From Mycobacterium sp. D16R12 (lineage in GTDB: Bacteria; Actinomycetota; Actinomycetes; Mycobacteriales; Mycobacteriaceae), in assembly GCF_002013465.1 (NCBI RefSeq), contig NZ_MAFC01000031.1, forward strand, positions 1-64,000: 64,000 bases of DNA, read 5' to 3'. Within the stretch, counting starts at the first letter, position 1. Each line of letters starts with the position of its first letter. Below the pieces are notes generated by a model. That model was not told where the DNA came from. It worked only from the letters and a program-made list of their open reading frames with translations, and ran no database searches. This document shows, piece by piece, positions 53,112-62,024 of the stretch. The position numbers and the translations under genes are program-made.

Positions 53112-54881
53112 ATGACACCTTCAACCCAGTCATCCATCCTCTCGATGCTGCACGGACGTGCCAGCCTGCGCCCGGATGACATCGCATTCACCTTCACCGA
53201 CTACACCCACAACCCGAACGGTGTTGCCGAAAGCCTCACCTGGTCGCAGTTGTCACGCCGCACCTTCAACGTGGCCCGCGAGCTGAGCCAGCACGCGGCG
53301 GTCGGCGATAGGGCCCTGATCCTGGCTCCGCAGAGCCTCGAGTACATCCTGGCCTTCCTCGGTTCCATGCAGGCCGGGTTGATCGCGGTGCCGCTCCCCA
53401 TGCCGCACCGCGGCTCGAGTCTTGATCGCGTGAGTGCCGTCTTTGATGACACGTCGCCCTCGGTGGTGCTCACGACATCGGCGGTCGCCAGCGACGTCGG
53501 CGATTACGTCGATCAGTCGCGCCTCGAGATTGCCCCCAAAATCATCGAGATCGACGCGTTGCGGCTCGATATCGACGGCGGGCCGAGCATCGTGCCAGCC
53601 GACGTGCCGGACATCGCGTACTTGCAATACAGCTCGGGCTCAACCCGAACGCCGACTGGGGTCGAACTTTCGCATCGCAATCTCCAGGTGAACTTCGAGC
53701 AATTGATGCGCAGCCTCTTCGCGGACGCCGGGGTCAGAATCCCGTCTGACGTCACGATCGTGTCGTGGTTGCCCTTCTACCACGACATGGGTTTGGTGCT
53801 GGGCGTCTGTGCGCCCATCCTGGGCGGCTTTCACGCCCAGTTGACCAGTCCAATGGCCTTCTTGGAAAAGCCCGCCCGGTGGATGCGAGCGCTCGCCGAG
53901 AATCCCCATCCGTTCTCCTCGGCGCCCAACTTCGCCTTTGATCTGGCGGCCCGCAAGACCACCGACAGCGACCTGGCCGGGCTCGACCTCGGCGGGGTGC
54001 TCGGCATCATCAGCGGCGCCGAACGCGTCGAGCAGGCCACCTTGCGACGCTTCGTGGATCGGTTCGCGCACTTCAATTTCCAGGACCAGATGATGCGTCC
54101 CTCCTATGGGCTGGCGGAGGCAACGGTCTTCGTGGCCTCGGGCACCTGGAGCGAAACAGCACCCGCGACCCACTTCGACGTCGAGGAGCTGTCCGCGGGC
54201 CGCGTTCAGCGCTGCCCGGCCGGGACGGGCACGGCACTGGTCAAGTACCACGTACCGCAGTCCCCCACCGTGCGGATCATCGACAGCGACACACACCGGG
54301 AGTGCGCACCGGACGTCGTCGGCGAGATCTGGGTGCACGGCGAAAATGTCGCCGTCGGCTACTGGCGCAAGTCGCCCGAGGAGCAACGGTGCTTCGGGGC
54401 GACGGTGCTCGACCCGTCGCCGGGCACTCCGGACGGGCCCTGGTTGAGGACCGGTGATCTCGGATTCATCTCCGAGGGTGAGCTGTTCATCGTCGGCCGC
54501 ATCAAGGACCTGCTGATCATCCGCGGACGCAATTACTATCCCGAGGACATCGAGGCCACGGTTCAAGAGATCACCCGTGGCCGAGTCGCGGCGATATCGG
54601 TCCCGTTCGACAGCACCGAAAAGCTGGTGACCGTCATCGAGCTCAAGAAGCGCGAAGATTCCGAGGACGCGGTGAAGCACTGGCTCGAGGAAATCAAGAG
54701 CGAGGTCACCTCGGCGATCTCCAATGAGCACGGCGTGAATGTCGGAGATCTGGTTCTCGTGCCGCCCGGGTCACTTCCCACCACGACGAGCGGCAAGATT
54801 CGGCGCGCGGCGTGTGTCGAGCAGTATCTCCAGAACCAGTTCACCCGGTTGGACGCGGACACGCGCGTTGGGGTTGCCTGA
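53112..54881 (+). CDS. fadD23: Fatty-acyl-AMP ligase FadD23
   Basis: 589 aa, ANL superfamily, FAAL type. The P-loop is LQYSSGSTRTPTGVELSH. The FAAL hallmark segment WLPFYHDMGLVLGVCAPILGG and TSPMAFLEKPARWM is present. RPSYGLAEATVFVASG and the C-terminal domain with IKDLLIIRGRNYYPEDIE and TSGKIRRAACVEQYL complete it. It activates a long-chain fatty acid as acyl-AMP and hands it to the Pks as starter. It is last in the papA3 operon; start ATG 53112, 15 bp after the PE gene. Convergent with the Gap-like gene (22 bp between stops). Confidence 0.93.
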   Translation: MTPSTQSSILSMLHGRASLRPDDIAFTFTDYTHNPNGVAESLTWSQLSRRTFNVARELSQHAAVGDRALILAPQSLEYILAFLGSMQAGLIAVPLPMPHRGSSLDRVSAVFDDTSPSVVLTTSAVASDVGDYVDQSRLEIAPKIIEIDALRLDIDGGPSIVPADVPDIAYLQYSSGSTRTPTGVELSHRNLQVNFEQLMRSLFADAGVRIPSDVTIVSWLPFYHDMGLVLGVCAPILGGFHAQLTSPMAFLEKPARWMRALAENPHPFSSAPNFAFDLAARKTTDSDLAGLDLGGVLGIISGAERVEQATLRRFVDRFAHFNFQDQMMRPSYGLAEATVFVASGTWSETAPATHFDVEELSAGRVQRCPAGTGTALVKYHVPQSPTVRIIDSDTHRECAPDVVGEIWVHGENVAVGYWRKSPEEQRCFGATVLDPSPGTPDGPWLRTGDLGFISEGELFIVGRIKDLLIIRGRNYYPEDIEATVQEITRGRVAAISVPFDSTEKLVTVIELKKREDSEDAVKHWLEEIKSEVTSAISNEHGVNVGDLVLVPPGSLPTTTSGKIRRAACVEQYLQNQFTRLDADTRVGVA

Positions 54882-54903
54882 CCGCGTTCGGTAGTGAGCG
54901 CCG

Positions 54904-55578
54904 TCAGATGCCGGCAATCCCGACCGCAAGCAACACGCATCCGACCAGGGCCAACACCAGCGCGATGTTGCGGCGACGGTTGGACTGTATCCAGCCGTTC
55001 AGCCTTGCCATCGCCTCGGCCGTCCGCTCCGGCGCAGCGAGATGAGCCAGTAACGGGACTTCGATCAGCGCGAAGGCGATGACGTTGAACATCAGCAGCG
55101 CGCTGACCTGCGTAGCTGGTGGAGAACCCGAGGCCACGATCACGGCGAGTGCGGCAAGGAAGTCGACGGAGGGCAGCGCGATCCCCAGCCCCGCGACGGC
55201 GGCCACCCACAGCGAGCCGCCGGTCGCGATGGATTGGATACGTCCGGTGACCTTGTCCAACTGCGCGTTGGAGGCCGGGCCCCGCACACGCGAGGCCAAC
55301 AATGCGGCGACCAGCAGTGCCGCCACCCCGATGCCGACCTGTACCCGCGGCAACGTGAACTGCGCCGATCCGGTCGATACGTGCCGGAAGGCGAACAGCA
55401 CCGCCAGCCCCACCACCGTCCCCATCACGAACCCACCGCACAGGAACGCCAGCAGTTGCAGCTGTGGGCGTGGCCGACTCAGCATCAACACCGTCATACC
55501 CAGACGGAAGGGTTCGAAGCTGACGGCAATGGCCATCACCAGCAGGGTGATCCACATGGGTGTCAGGGCCGCGACCAT
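54904..55578 (-). CDS. Gap/Sap-like glycolipid-addressing membrane protein
   Basis: About 224 aa, integral membrane, five or six helices. The N-terminal EPFRLGMTVLMLSRPRPQLQ motif and the ALPSVDFLAALAVIVASG segment fit the SfLAP/Gap family, which assists surface delivery of glycopeptidolipids (Gap) or sulfolipid (Sap). Its position at the end of the TPP cluster suggests a role in TPP-precursor export with MmpL10. Start ATG 55578 overlaps the tetR stop by 16 bp; ATG 55557 (MWITLLVM) also fits the family. Reads opposite to the papA3 operon, under the tetR promoter. Confidence 0.85.
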   Translation of the reverse strand: MVAALTPMWITLLVMAIAVSFEPFRLGMTVLMLSRPRPQLQLLAFLCGGFVMGTVVGLAVLFAFRHVSTGSAQFTLPRVQVGIGVAALLVAALLASRVRGPASNAQLDKVTGRIQSIATGGSLWVAAVAGLGIALPSVDFLAALAVIVASGSPPATQVSALLMFNVIAFALIEVPLLAHLAAPERTAEAMARLNGWIQSNRRRNIALVLALVGCVLLAVGIAGI

Positions 55579-56159
55579 TCCGTGCGTAGATCAAGAACGG
55601 ACATCAGCGCCGACTCGACGCAGGCGTCCAGCGGCAGGTTGGCATCCGGTCCCAGCCATCGCCGGAAGCCAAATTCGGCGGCGGCCAGGAGCATGTGCAC
55701 GATCAGTCCGGGTCGCTGATCGGCCACCGCATCGAGCCCCATCCGATCGGCCGCGATCGCGGTCAGCTGCTCACGGTCCTGCACCGAGATGAGGGATACC
55801 CGGGCCATCAGCTCTGGGGCAGTCAGTATGGCCGTGCGCCACCGGTGCAGCTCGTCGTCGTTGACCTCTGCGCTGCGCTCGGAAATGGCCGCCGCCAAGG
55901 CGACGGGAACCGCCTCACCACGGGGCCTGTGGGAAAACCTCGCGGTGATCGCGTCGCCGCTGATGAGTAAGGGGGCGAGCAGCAGGTCTTCCTTCGCATT
56001 CACATGCCGGAAGTAGGTGCTCGGCGAAACCCCCGCCGCGGCCGCGATCTCCTCGGTGGTCACCGTATGGAACCCGCGTTCGGCGAAAAGAGCGATGGCC
56101 GCGTTGTAGATATCGCCGCGCACCCTCATCCGCTGACGTGATCGCAGCGAGCCGGTCAT
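55563..56159 (-). CDS. TetR family transcriptional regulator
   Basis: 198 aa. The HTH region is HTVTTEEIAAAAGVSPSTYFRHV, preceded by the usual amphipathic first helix. The C-terminal ligand domain is of the AcrR-like type with a conserved Trp near the end. ATG 56159 (MTGSLRSRQRMRV) follows AAGGTCA. It overlaps the Gap-like gene and is divergent from the KstD-like gene across 85 bp that contain an imperfect palindrome. It may therefore control both its own operon (and so TPP export) and the dehydrogenase. Confidence 0.87.
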   Translation of the reverse strand: MTGSLRSRQRMRVRGDIYNAAIALFAERGFHTVTTEEIAAAAGVSPSTYFRHVNAKEDLLLAPLLISGDAITARFSHRPRGEAVPVALAAAISERSAEVNDDELHRWRTAILTAPELMARVSLISVQDREQLTAIAADRMGLDAVADQRPGLIVHMLLAAAEFGFRRWLGPDANLPLDACVESALMSVLDLRTEWSRP

Positions 56160-56202
56160 ATCTCTGACCTTGACACAGTGCCCCACGCCATGGCAATTTG
56201 AC

Positions 56203-56227
56203 AGTTACTATCATATTGCTATCAACT
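56203..56227. promoter_or_regulatory. Candidate TetR operator
   Basis: Imperfect palindrome AGTTACTATC-ATATT-GCTATCAACT (7 of 10 positions symmetrical) in an AT-rich spacer between tetR (start 56159) and the KstD-like gene (start 56245). Position and symmetry suit binding by the divergent TetR. It also overlaps the likely -10 region for the plus-strand gene. Confidence 0.45.
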
Positions 56228-56244
56228 CGCAGAGGGTGGTCGTG

Positions 56245-57957
56245 GTGAGTGAGATCTTCGACGTCGTAGTGGTGGGGTCGGGCGCCGCCGGCATGTCCAC
56301 GGCGATTACCGCCAAGCTGCACGGCTTATCGGTGGTCATCGTGGAGAAGGCCCCACAGTGGGGCGGCTCGACCGCGCGATCAGGCGGCGGCGTCTGGATC
56401 CCCGGAAACCACTTCCTGGCGAAGTCATCCGGAAAGTCATCCGCCGAAGAGCTCGACGACGCGCGCACCTACCTGCACCACATCATCGGCCCGTACGCCG
56501 CCACCGCTCGCATCAACGCCTACATCGACCGCGGCCCGGAGGCACTGAAGTTCCTCGCCGACAACTCCGCGCTCAGCCTGGAATGGGTGCGCGGCTATTC
56601 GGACTACTTTCCGGAGGCCCCGGGTGGGCGCCCCGGCGGAAGATCTTGCGAACCGAAACCGTTCGATGCGCGGCAGCTCGGACCGGACGTCCACACCATG
56701 GCGCCGTTCTACGCCAAGGCCCCCATGAACGTCGTCGTCAAACAATCCGACTACCGATGGCTCAGCACCGGGCTGCGGCACTGGCGCGGCCCCTGGCACA
56801 TGTTCCGAGTCGGCGCCCGCACCGCGATCGCCAAGCTTCGGCGCCAGCACCTCGTTGGCGTCGGAAGTGCCCTTGTCGCATCGCTTTTCATCGGGATCAA
56901 GGAAGCGGGCATCCCGGTGCGGCTGAGCACGGCGCTGCGCGAGCTCGTCGTCACCGACGGTCGTGTCACCGGCATCGTCACCGATCAGGGCACCATCACC
57001 GCGCGGTGCGGCGTCATGATCGCGTGCGGGGGCTTTGACCACAATGCGCAGATGCGCGCGAAGCACCACCGGGAGCCCGCGGGCGCGCAGTGGTCGATCG
57101 GCGCCACCTCGAACACCGGTGACGGCATCATCGCCGCCGAAACAGCAGGTGCCGCAGTATCTCTCATGGACGACGCGTGGTGGGCCCCATCGATTCCGCT
57201 CCCCAGGGGGCCATGGTTCGCGCTCGCCGAGCGATCGCTGCCCCGCAGCATCCTGGTCAACTCTCGCGGGCAGCGATTCATGAACGAATCGCTGCCCTAC
57301 GTCGAAGCCACCCACCAGATGTTCGGCGGCCAGTTCGGCACCGGAGCAGGCCCCGCCGAGAACCTGCCCGCATGGCTGATCTTCGACCAGACGTATCGGA
57401 ACCGATACACCTTCGCCGGTGTCACGGGGCGCGCCCCGCTGCCCAAGTCCTGGCTGCGCAGCGGCGCAATCATCAAGGCGGACAGCATCACCGAGCTGGC
57501 GCAGGCGATAGGCGTGCCCGCGGACACACTCGAATCCACCATCGGCCGGTTCAACGAATTCGCACGCAGCGGACGCGACGGGGACTTCCATCGCGGAGAG
57601 TCCGCGTACGACCACTACTACGGCGACATCACCAACAAACCCAATCCGAGCCTGGGAGAACTGGCCCACGCCCCGTTCTACGCGGCGCGCATGGTGCCGG
57701 GCGATCTGGGCACCAAGGGCGGTATCGACACCGATGCCAACGCACGTGCGCTACGCGCCGACGGCTCCGTCATACCCGGGCTGTACGCCGCCGGAAACGC
57801 GAGCTCCGCGCTGATGGGCCACACCTACGCGGGGCCGGGCGCCACCATCGGACCTGCCCTCGTGTTCGGCTATCTGGCCGCACTCGATCTGGCCACCGGT
57901 CTTCGCGCAAGCGGCTCATCCGTCACGGCTGTAAGCGCTGCGCCCGACCATCGGTGA
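56245..57957 (+). CDS. FAD-dependent 3-ketosteroid delta-1-dehydrogenase-like protein
   Basis: 570 aa. FAD site VVVGSGAAGMSTAITAK, the KstD signature WGGSTARSGGGVWIPGN, the substrate-side GYSDYFPEAPGGRPGGRS and the C-terminal GLYAAGNASSALMGHTYAG all match 3-ketosteroid delta-1-dehydrogenases. These enzymes desaturate ring A of steroids in cholesterol breakdown. It is not within a cholesterol cluster here, so another polycyclic or enone substrate is possible. GTG 56245 follows AGAGGGTGG; another GTG directly before it is equally close. Its last 35 bp overlap pdxH antisense. Confidence 0.88.
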   Translation: MSEIFDVVVVGSGAAGMSTAITAKLHGLSVVIVEKAPQWGGSTARSGGGVWIPGNHFLAKSSGKSSAEELDDARTYLHHIIGPYAATARINAYIDRGPEALKFLADNSALSLEWVRGYSDYFPEAPGGRPGGRSCEPKPFDARQLGPDVHTMAPFYAKAPMNVVVKQSDYRWLSTGLRHWRGPWHMFRVGARTAIAKLRRQHLVGVGSALVASLFIGIKEAGIPVRLSTALRELVVTDGRVTGIVTDQGTITARCGVMIACGGFDHNAQMRAKHHREPAGAQWSIGATSNTGDGIIAAETAGAAVSLMDDAWWAPSIPLPRGPWFALAERSLPRSILVNSRGQRFMNESLPYVEATHQMFGGQFGTGAGPAENLPAWLIFDQTYRNRYTFAGVTGRAPLPKSWLRSGAIIKADSITELAQAIGVPADTLESTIGRFNEFARSGRDGDFHRGESAYDHYYGDITNKPNPSLGELAHAPFYAARMVPGDLGTKGGIDTDANARALRADGSVIPGLYAAGNASSALMGHTYAGPGATIGPALVFGYLAALDLATGLRASGSSVTAVSAAPDHR

Positions 57958-58570
57958 CGACAATCCGGTTGTGCACCCGATTCTCCCGTCCCTGCCAGAA
58001 CTCGACGGTCTCGGGAGCAATCACGTAGCCGCCCCACTGCGGGGGCACCGGCACCGCATCCACATCGGCGAACCGCTGGGTGACGTCATCGAGCTGAGCC
58101 AACAGCGCCTCTCGCGACTCGATGGGCGCGGACTGCTGAGACGCCCACGCCCCCAGCTGCGAGCCACGTGGCCGATTGGTCCAGTAGTTGGCGGTCTGCG
58201 CCGGATCGACCTTGGTCACCCGACCGCGCACATGCACCTGTCGCCCCAGCGCGTACCAGGGAAAGGTGACACTGGCGTACGGCGCGTGGTCGAGCTGGCG
58301 CCCCTTGGCGGAGTCGTAGTTTGAGAAGAACGTCACACCCGCGGAGTCGAAACCCTTGCACAGCACCGTGCGCGTCACCGGCCGGCCATTATCGACGGTG
58401 GCGAGCACCATCGCATTCGGTTCGGGGATGCCCGAGGAGACCGCAAGATCAAACCATTTGTGCAGCAAGGGAAGCCAGCCATCGGCAAGCCAGTCAACAT
58501 CCAGATCGCCACTGCCGTCCTTCTCTCCGGGACGGTAGTCCGAGCGCAGCCATTCGGTCACGAAAAGCAC
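57923..58570 (-). CDS. pdxH: Pyridoxamine/pyridoxine 5'-phosphate oxidase
   Basis: 215 aa, FMN enzyme forming pyridoxal 5'-phosphate. Conserved blocks: EPNAMVLATVDNGRPVTRTV, VTFFSNYDSAKGRQLD, YASVTFPWYALGRQVHVRG, YWTNRPRGSQLGAWASQQS, and the C-terminal PETVEFWQGRENRVHNR motif with the PLP-binding Arg residues. GTG 58570 or GTG 58561 are possible starts; the family N-terminus varies. It is divergent from citA across 110 bp, an arrangement I recall from other mycobacteria. Confidence 0.94.
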   Translation of the reverse strand: MLFVTEWLRSDYRPGEKDGSGDLDVDWLADGWLPLLHKWFDLAVSSGIPEPNAMVLATVDNGRPVTRTVLCKGFDSAGVTFFSNYDSAKGRQLDHAPYASVTFPWYALGRQVHVRGRVTKVDPAQTANYWTNRPRGSQLGAWASQQSAPIESREALLAQLDDVTQRFADVDAVPVPPQWGGYVIAPETVEFWQGRENRVHNRIVVTDGRAQRLQP

Positions 58571-58680
58571 GCTACAGGCGGGCGCTTAAGAGAGATCGAC
58601 CGAACTAAGAATCACCCTTAATTGCGGGTGCAAGAATCGCCTTTACCGAGTTGTTACCCACAGGTAGGGAGTCGAGAGTC

Positions 58681-59817
58681 ATGACGGTTGCAGCGCCGCT
58701 ACCAGCGGATTTCGCACCTGGACTGGAGGGCGTGACCGCCTTCGCCACCGAGATCGCCGAGCCCGACAAGGACGGCGGGGCGCTGCGCTACCGCGGTGTC
58801 GACATCGACGATCTGGTCGCCCAGCGGGTGACTTTCGGTGACGTATGGGCACTCTTGGTCGACGGCAAGTTCGGCCAGGGACTCCCACCGGCCGAGCCCT
58901 TCCCCATTCCCGTACACACCGGGGACGTCCGCGTCGACGTACAGGCCGGGCTCGCCATGCTCGCACCCATCTGGGGCTTCGAACCGCTCTTGGACACCGA
59001 GGACTCCATCGCTCGCCATCAGCTGGCCCGCGCCTCGGTGATGGCGCTCTCCTACGTTGCCCAGTCCGCGCGAGGCAGCGCCCTGCCCGCCGTACCGCAG
59101 AAGCTCATCGACGAATGTTCCACCGTCACATCACGTTTCATGACTCGCTGGCAGGGTGAACCAGATCCCAAGCACGTCGAGGCCATCGACGCCTACTGGG
59201 TGTCGGCTGCCGAACACGGCATGAACGCCTCGACGTTCACCGCCCGGGTTATCGCCTCCACCGGCGCCGATGTGGCTGCCGCGCTCTCGGGTGCGGTAGG
59301 CGCGATGAGTGGCCCGTTGCACGGTGGCGCGCCTGCCCGCGTACTGCCGATGATCGAGCAGGCCGAAAAGACCGGTGACGCCCGCGGTGTCATCAAGGGC
59401 ATTCTGGATCGCCGCGAGAAGCTCATGGGCTTCGGCCACCGGGTGTACCGCGCCGAGGATCCGCGTGCCCGCGTGCTGCGCGCCACTGCCAAGCGTCTCG
59501 GCGCCGCGCGTTACGAGGTGGCGGCCGCCGTCGAGCAGGCTGCCCTCACCGAACTGCGGGAACGCCGCCCCGATCGCGTCATCGAGACCAATGTCGAGTT
59601 CTGGGCCGCGGTCATTCTCGACTTCGCGCAGGTACCCACCCGCATGATGCCGGCGATGTTCACCTGCGCCCGCACCGCGGGCTGGAGCGCGCACATCATG
59701 GAGCAGAAGCGCCTCGACAAGCTGGTACGTCCGGCCGCGCTCTATGTCGGGCCGGGTCCGCGCTCCATCGAGTCCGTGGAAGGGTTCGGGCTGCTGCGCT
59801 CTCGGGTGGGCGCTTAA
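58681..59817 (+). CDS. citA: Citrate synthase 2 (CitA)
   Basis: 378 aa, similar in length to M. tuberculosis CitA (373, recalled). Active-site segments are AAEHGMNASTFTARV, SGPLHGGAPARVL and MGFGHRVYRAEDPRA. It is clearly diverged from GltA2 at 30 kb and shorter by about 50 residues. It lacks the N-terminal extension, placing it with the methylcitrate-synthase-like branch, so condensation of propionyl-CoA is also possible. ATG 58681 follows GGGAG and GAGAG; the longer reading from 58651 is unlikely. Confidence 0.93.
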   Translation: MTVAAPLPADFAPGLEGVTAFATEIAEPDKDGGALRYRGVDIDDLVAQRVTFGDVWALLVDGKFGQGLPPAEPFPIPVHTGDVRVDVQAGLAMLAPIWGFEPLLDTEDSIARHQLARASVMALSYVAQSARGSALPAVPQKLIDECSTVTSRFMTRWQGEPDPKHVEAIDAYWVSAAEHGMNASTFTARVIASTGADVAAALSGAVGAMSGPLHGGAPARVLPMIEQAEKTGDARGVIKGILDRREKLMGFGHRVYRAEDPRARVLRATAKRLGAARYEVAAAVEQAALTELRERRPDRVIETNVEFWAAVILDFAQVPTRMMPAMFTCARTAGWSAHIMEQKRLDKLVRPAALYVGPGPRSIESVEGFGLLRSRVGA

Positions 59818-59863
59818 CCCGAAGTCCTGGCGTCACTACGCGTGAGGTGGTTGGGTGGGTCAC

Positions 59864-60328
59864 ATGACCTCCGAAGTACCTCCCGTAGTGCCCTCTGTTT
59901 CCCCATACATCATCGTCGAGGACTCACGCGCAGCGATCGAGTTCTATAAGAACGCCTTTGGCGCCGAAGAGCTCGGTCTGCTGGAGACTCCCGACGGCAA
60001 GGTGATGCACGCCGCCGTGAAGATCAACGGCACGACGATCATGATGAACGACGACTTCCCCGAGTACAACGACGGGAAGTCCAGCACCCCCGCCGCGCTC
60101 GGCGGCACCCCGGTCACCATTCACCTCACGGTGCCCAACGTCGACGACTGGTTCAGTCGCGCCGTCGACGCCGGAGCGAGCATCGAGATGCCGCTCGAGG
60201 ACCAGTTCTGGGGTGACCGCTTCGGCGTCATCAAGGATCCGTTCGGGCACCTGTGGTCGTTGGGTCAACCGGTCAAAATCGTCAACCCCGAAGACCTCAA
60301 GAAGTACGCCGCGGGCGGCGTCGACTAA
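59864..60328 (+). CDS. VOC family protein (PhnB/Rv0887c-like)
   Basis: 154 aa, one glyoxalase-like double unit: PYIIVEDSRAAIEFYKNAFGAEE, then KINGTTIMMNDDFPEY, VTIHLTVPNVDDWFSRAVDAGA and a closing DRFGVIKDPFGHLWSLG strand. PhnB-type VOC proteins have no settled reaction. In M. tuberculosis a VOC gene (Rv0887c) also lies beside fprB. ATG 59864 is used; GTG 59855 with GAGGTGG upstream is an alternative. Convergent with fprB, with 13 bp between stops. Confidence 0.85.
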   Translation: MTSEVPPVVPSVSPYIIVEDSRAAIEFYKNAFGAEELGLLETPDGKVMHAAVKINGTTIMMNDDFPEYNDGKSSTPAALGGTPVTIHLTVPNVDDWFSRAVDAGASIEMPLEDQFWGDRFGVIKDPFGHLWSLGQPVKIVNPEDLKKYAAGGVD

Positions 60329-60341
60329 GGCCGAACAACCG

Positions 60342-62024
60342 CTACCGCAGCAAGTCTTCCAACGCTGACCCGCGAATTGCCTTGCGCCACAATGGTGGTT
60401 GCGGGGCATTCGCGGCGACGCGGAGCATCTCGGACACCGAGACAAACTTGTCACGCGGACGGCCCTCACCCTTACCGCGCGCAATCTCCGCACGGTCGAT
60501 GGCCAGCCAGCCATCGTGGCCGACGATCGTCGGCTGGCGCCGCTGAATCAGCTTGGACAGGCCCGACAGCCGTTGGACCGGATCGGTGAGCAGTCCGTGG
60601 TTGTAGTCCTCGACCAGCGAGGTGATGGTCTGCTGCGAGCAGGACTTGTTGGTCCCGATGAATCCGGTCGGACCGCGCTTGATCCATCCCGCCACATAGG
60701 TGCCGGGATGTGCCTTGCCGGTATCCGGATCCGTCACGCGCCCTTGTTCATTCGGGATGATCGCACGCTGGTTGTCGAATGGCACGTCGGGCATCGGGAC
60801 TCCGCGATAGCCGATCGAGGTGAGCACCAGGCCCGCCTCGATGGTGTCGACAGCATCACCGTGCTGGAACTCGACGCCTTCGGCGCGCCCGTCCCCGAGC
60901 ACCTTGATGGGGGTGCGGTCGTAGGCGAAGCGGATGGTCTTACCGCCCGGCTCCCGCGCCTCACGCGGGCAGGTGCTGAGCACTTCCAGCTTCTGCCGCG
61001 TCAACGGCTCCAGATGTGTCTGCAGCGCTTGATCGACGAGATCCGCTGTCTCCTGATCGATGATCACCGTCATATCGGGGAGGCCGACGAGACCAAGCAG
61101 CTCGGGCAGGGTGAACGCCGAATGCTCGGGACCGCGGCGCCCGACGATGACCACCTCACGCAGCTTGCTGCTGCGCAACGCGGTTAAGGCGGTATCCGAA
61201 ATATCCGTACGCGCAAGGCGATCGGTGTTTCCGGTGAGCACCCGGGCCACGTCCAAGGCCACGTTTCCGTTACCGATGACAATGGCGCGCTGATGATCGA
61301 GGTCCACCCGGAAATCGGTGTAGTCGGGGTGCGCGTTGATCCACGCGACCACCTCGGTGGCGGTGGCGTTGCCGGGCAACTCAATGCCGGGGATGTTCAG
61401 GCGGCGATCCGAGGACGCACCGACCGAGTAGATCACCGCATGGTGATGCGCCAACAGTTCCTGGTGGGTGATGTCCTTACCCACCTCGACGTTCAGGTAG
61501 AACTCGAAGTTGGGCTGCGCGGCCATCGTGTCGAAAAGCTTCGTCACCCGCTTGGTCTGCTGGTGATCGGGGGCCACCCCGGCACGCACCAAACCGTATG
61601 GGGCGGGAAGCCTTTCGAACATGTTGACCTTCACGTGCGGCTGGGTCAGCAGTTCGTCGGCGGCGTACATGGCCGCCGGACCGGATCCGATGATGGCCAC
61701 CTTCAGCGCACGGCCGGACGTGCGGACCGGCGGCGCCTGAATGACCGGAGCCAAGCTGGCACGTGGGATTTCGCGCGGATAGAACTCGGAGTTGATCCGC
61801 AGGAAGGGCAGCTGCTCTTCCTTGAGCAGCGAATCCGGCTTGATGGCATCCACGGGGCAGGCGGCGACACAAGCACCACAGTCGACACATGCGGAGGCGT
61901 CGATGTGCAACATCTCCGCCTTGAGGAAATCCGGTTCGTCAGGCGTGGGGTGGATGCAGTTCACCGGGCATGCGTAAACGCAAGAACCCTCGTTACAGCA
62001 CGCCTGGGTAACGACGTGTGGCAT
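60342..62024 (-). CDS. fprB: Ferredoxin-NADP reductase fusion FprB
   Basis: 560 aa. An N-terminal bacterial ferredoxin domain has two Cys clusters (CCNEGSCVYACPVNC and CVDCGACVAACPVD), suggesting 7Fe or 8Fe content. It is fused to an adrenodoxin-reductase-like FAD/NADPH domain (VAIIGSGPAAMYAADELL, GNGNVALDVARVL, VGRRGPEHSAF, YVAGWIKRGPTGFIGTNK). It passes NADPH electrons to its own ferredoxin and on to partners. ATG 62024 overlaps the stop of the AurF-like gene (TGATG), so the two are translationally coupled, and FprB may feed electrons to that diiron protein. Confidence 0.95.
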   Translation of the reverse strand: MPHVVTQACCNEGSCVYACPVNCIHPTPDEPDFLKAEMLHIDASACVDCGACVAACPVDAIKPDSLLKEEQLPFLRINSEFYPREIPRASLAPVIQAPPVRTSGRALKVAIIGSGPAAMYAADELLTQPHVKVNMFERLPAPYGLVRAGVAPDHQQTKRVTKLFDTMAAQPNFEFYLNVEVGKDITHQELLAHHHAVIYSVGASSDRRLNIPGIELPGNATATEVVAWINAHPDYTDFRVDLDHQRAIVIGNGNVALDVARVLTGNTDRLARTDISDTALTALRSSKLREVVIVGRRGPEHSAFTLPELLGLVGLPDMTVIIDQETADLVDQALQTHLEPLTRQKLEVLSTCPREAREPGGKTIRFAYDRTPIKVLGDGRAEGVEFQHGDAVDTIEAGLVLTSIGYRGVPMPDVPFDNQRAIIPNEQGRVTDPDTGKAHPGTYVAGWIKRGPTGFIGTNKSCSQQTITSLVEDYNHGLLTDPVQRLSGLSKLIQRRQPTIVGHDGWLAIDRAEIARGKGEGRPRDKFVSVSEMLRVAANAPQPPLWRKAIRGSALEDLLR

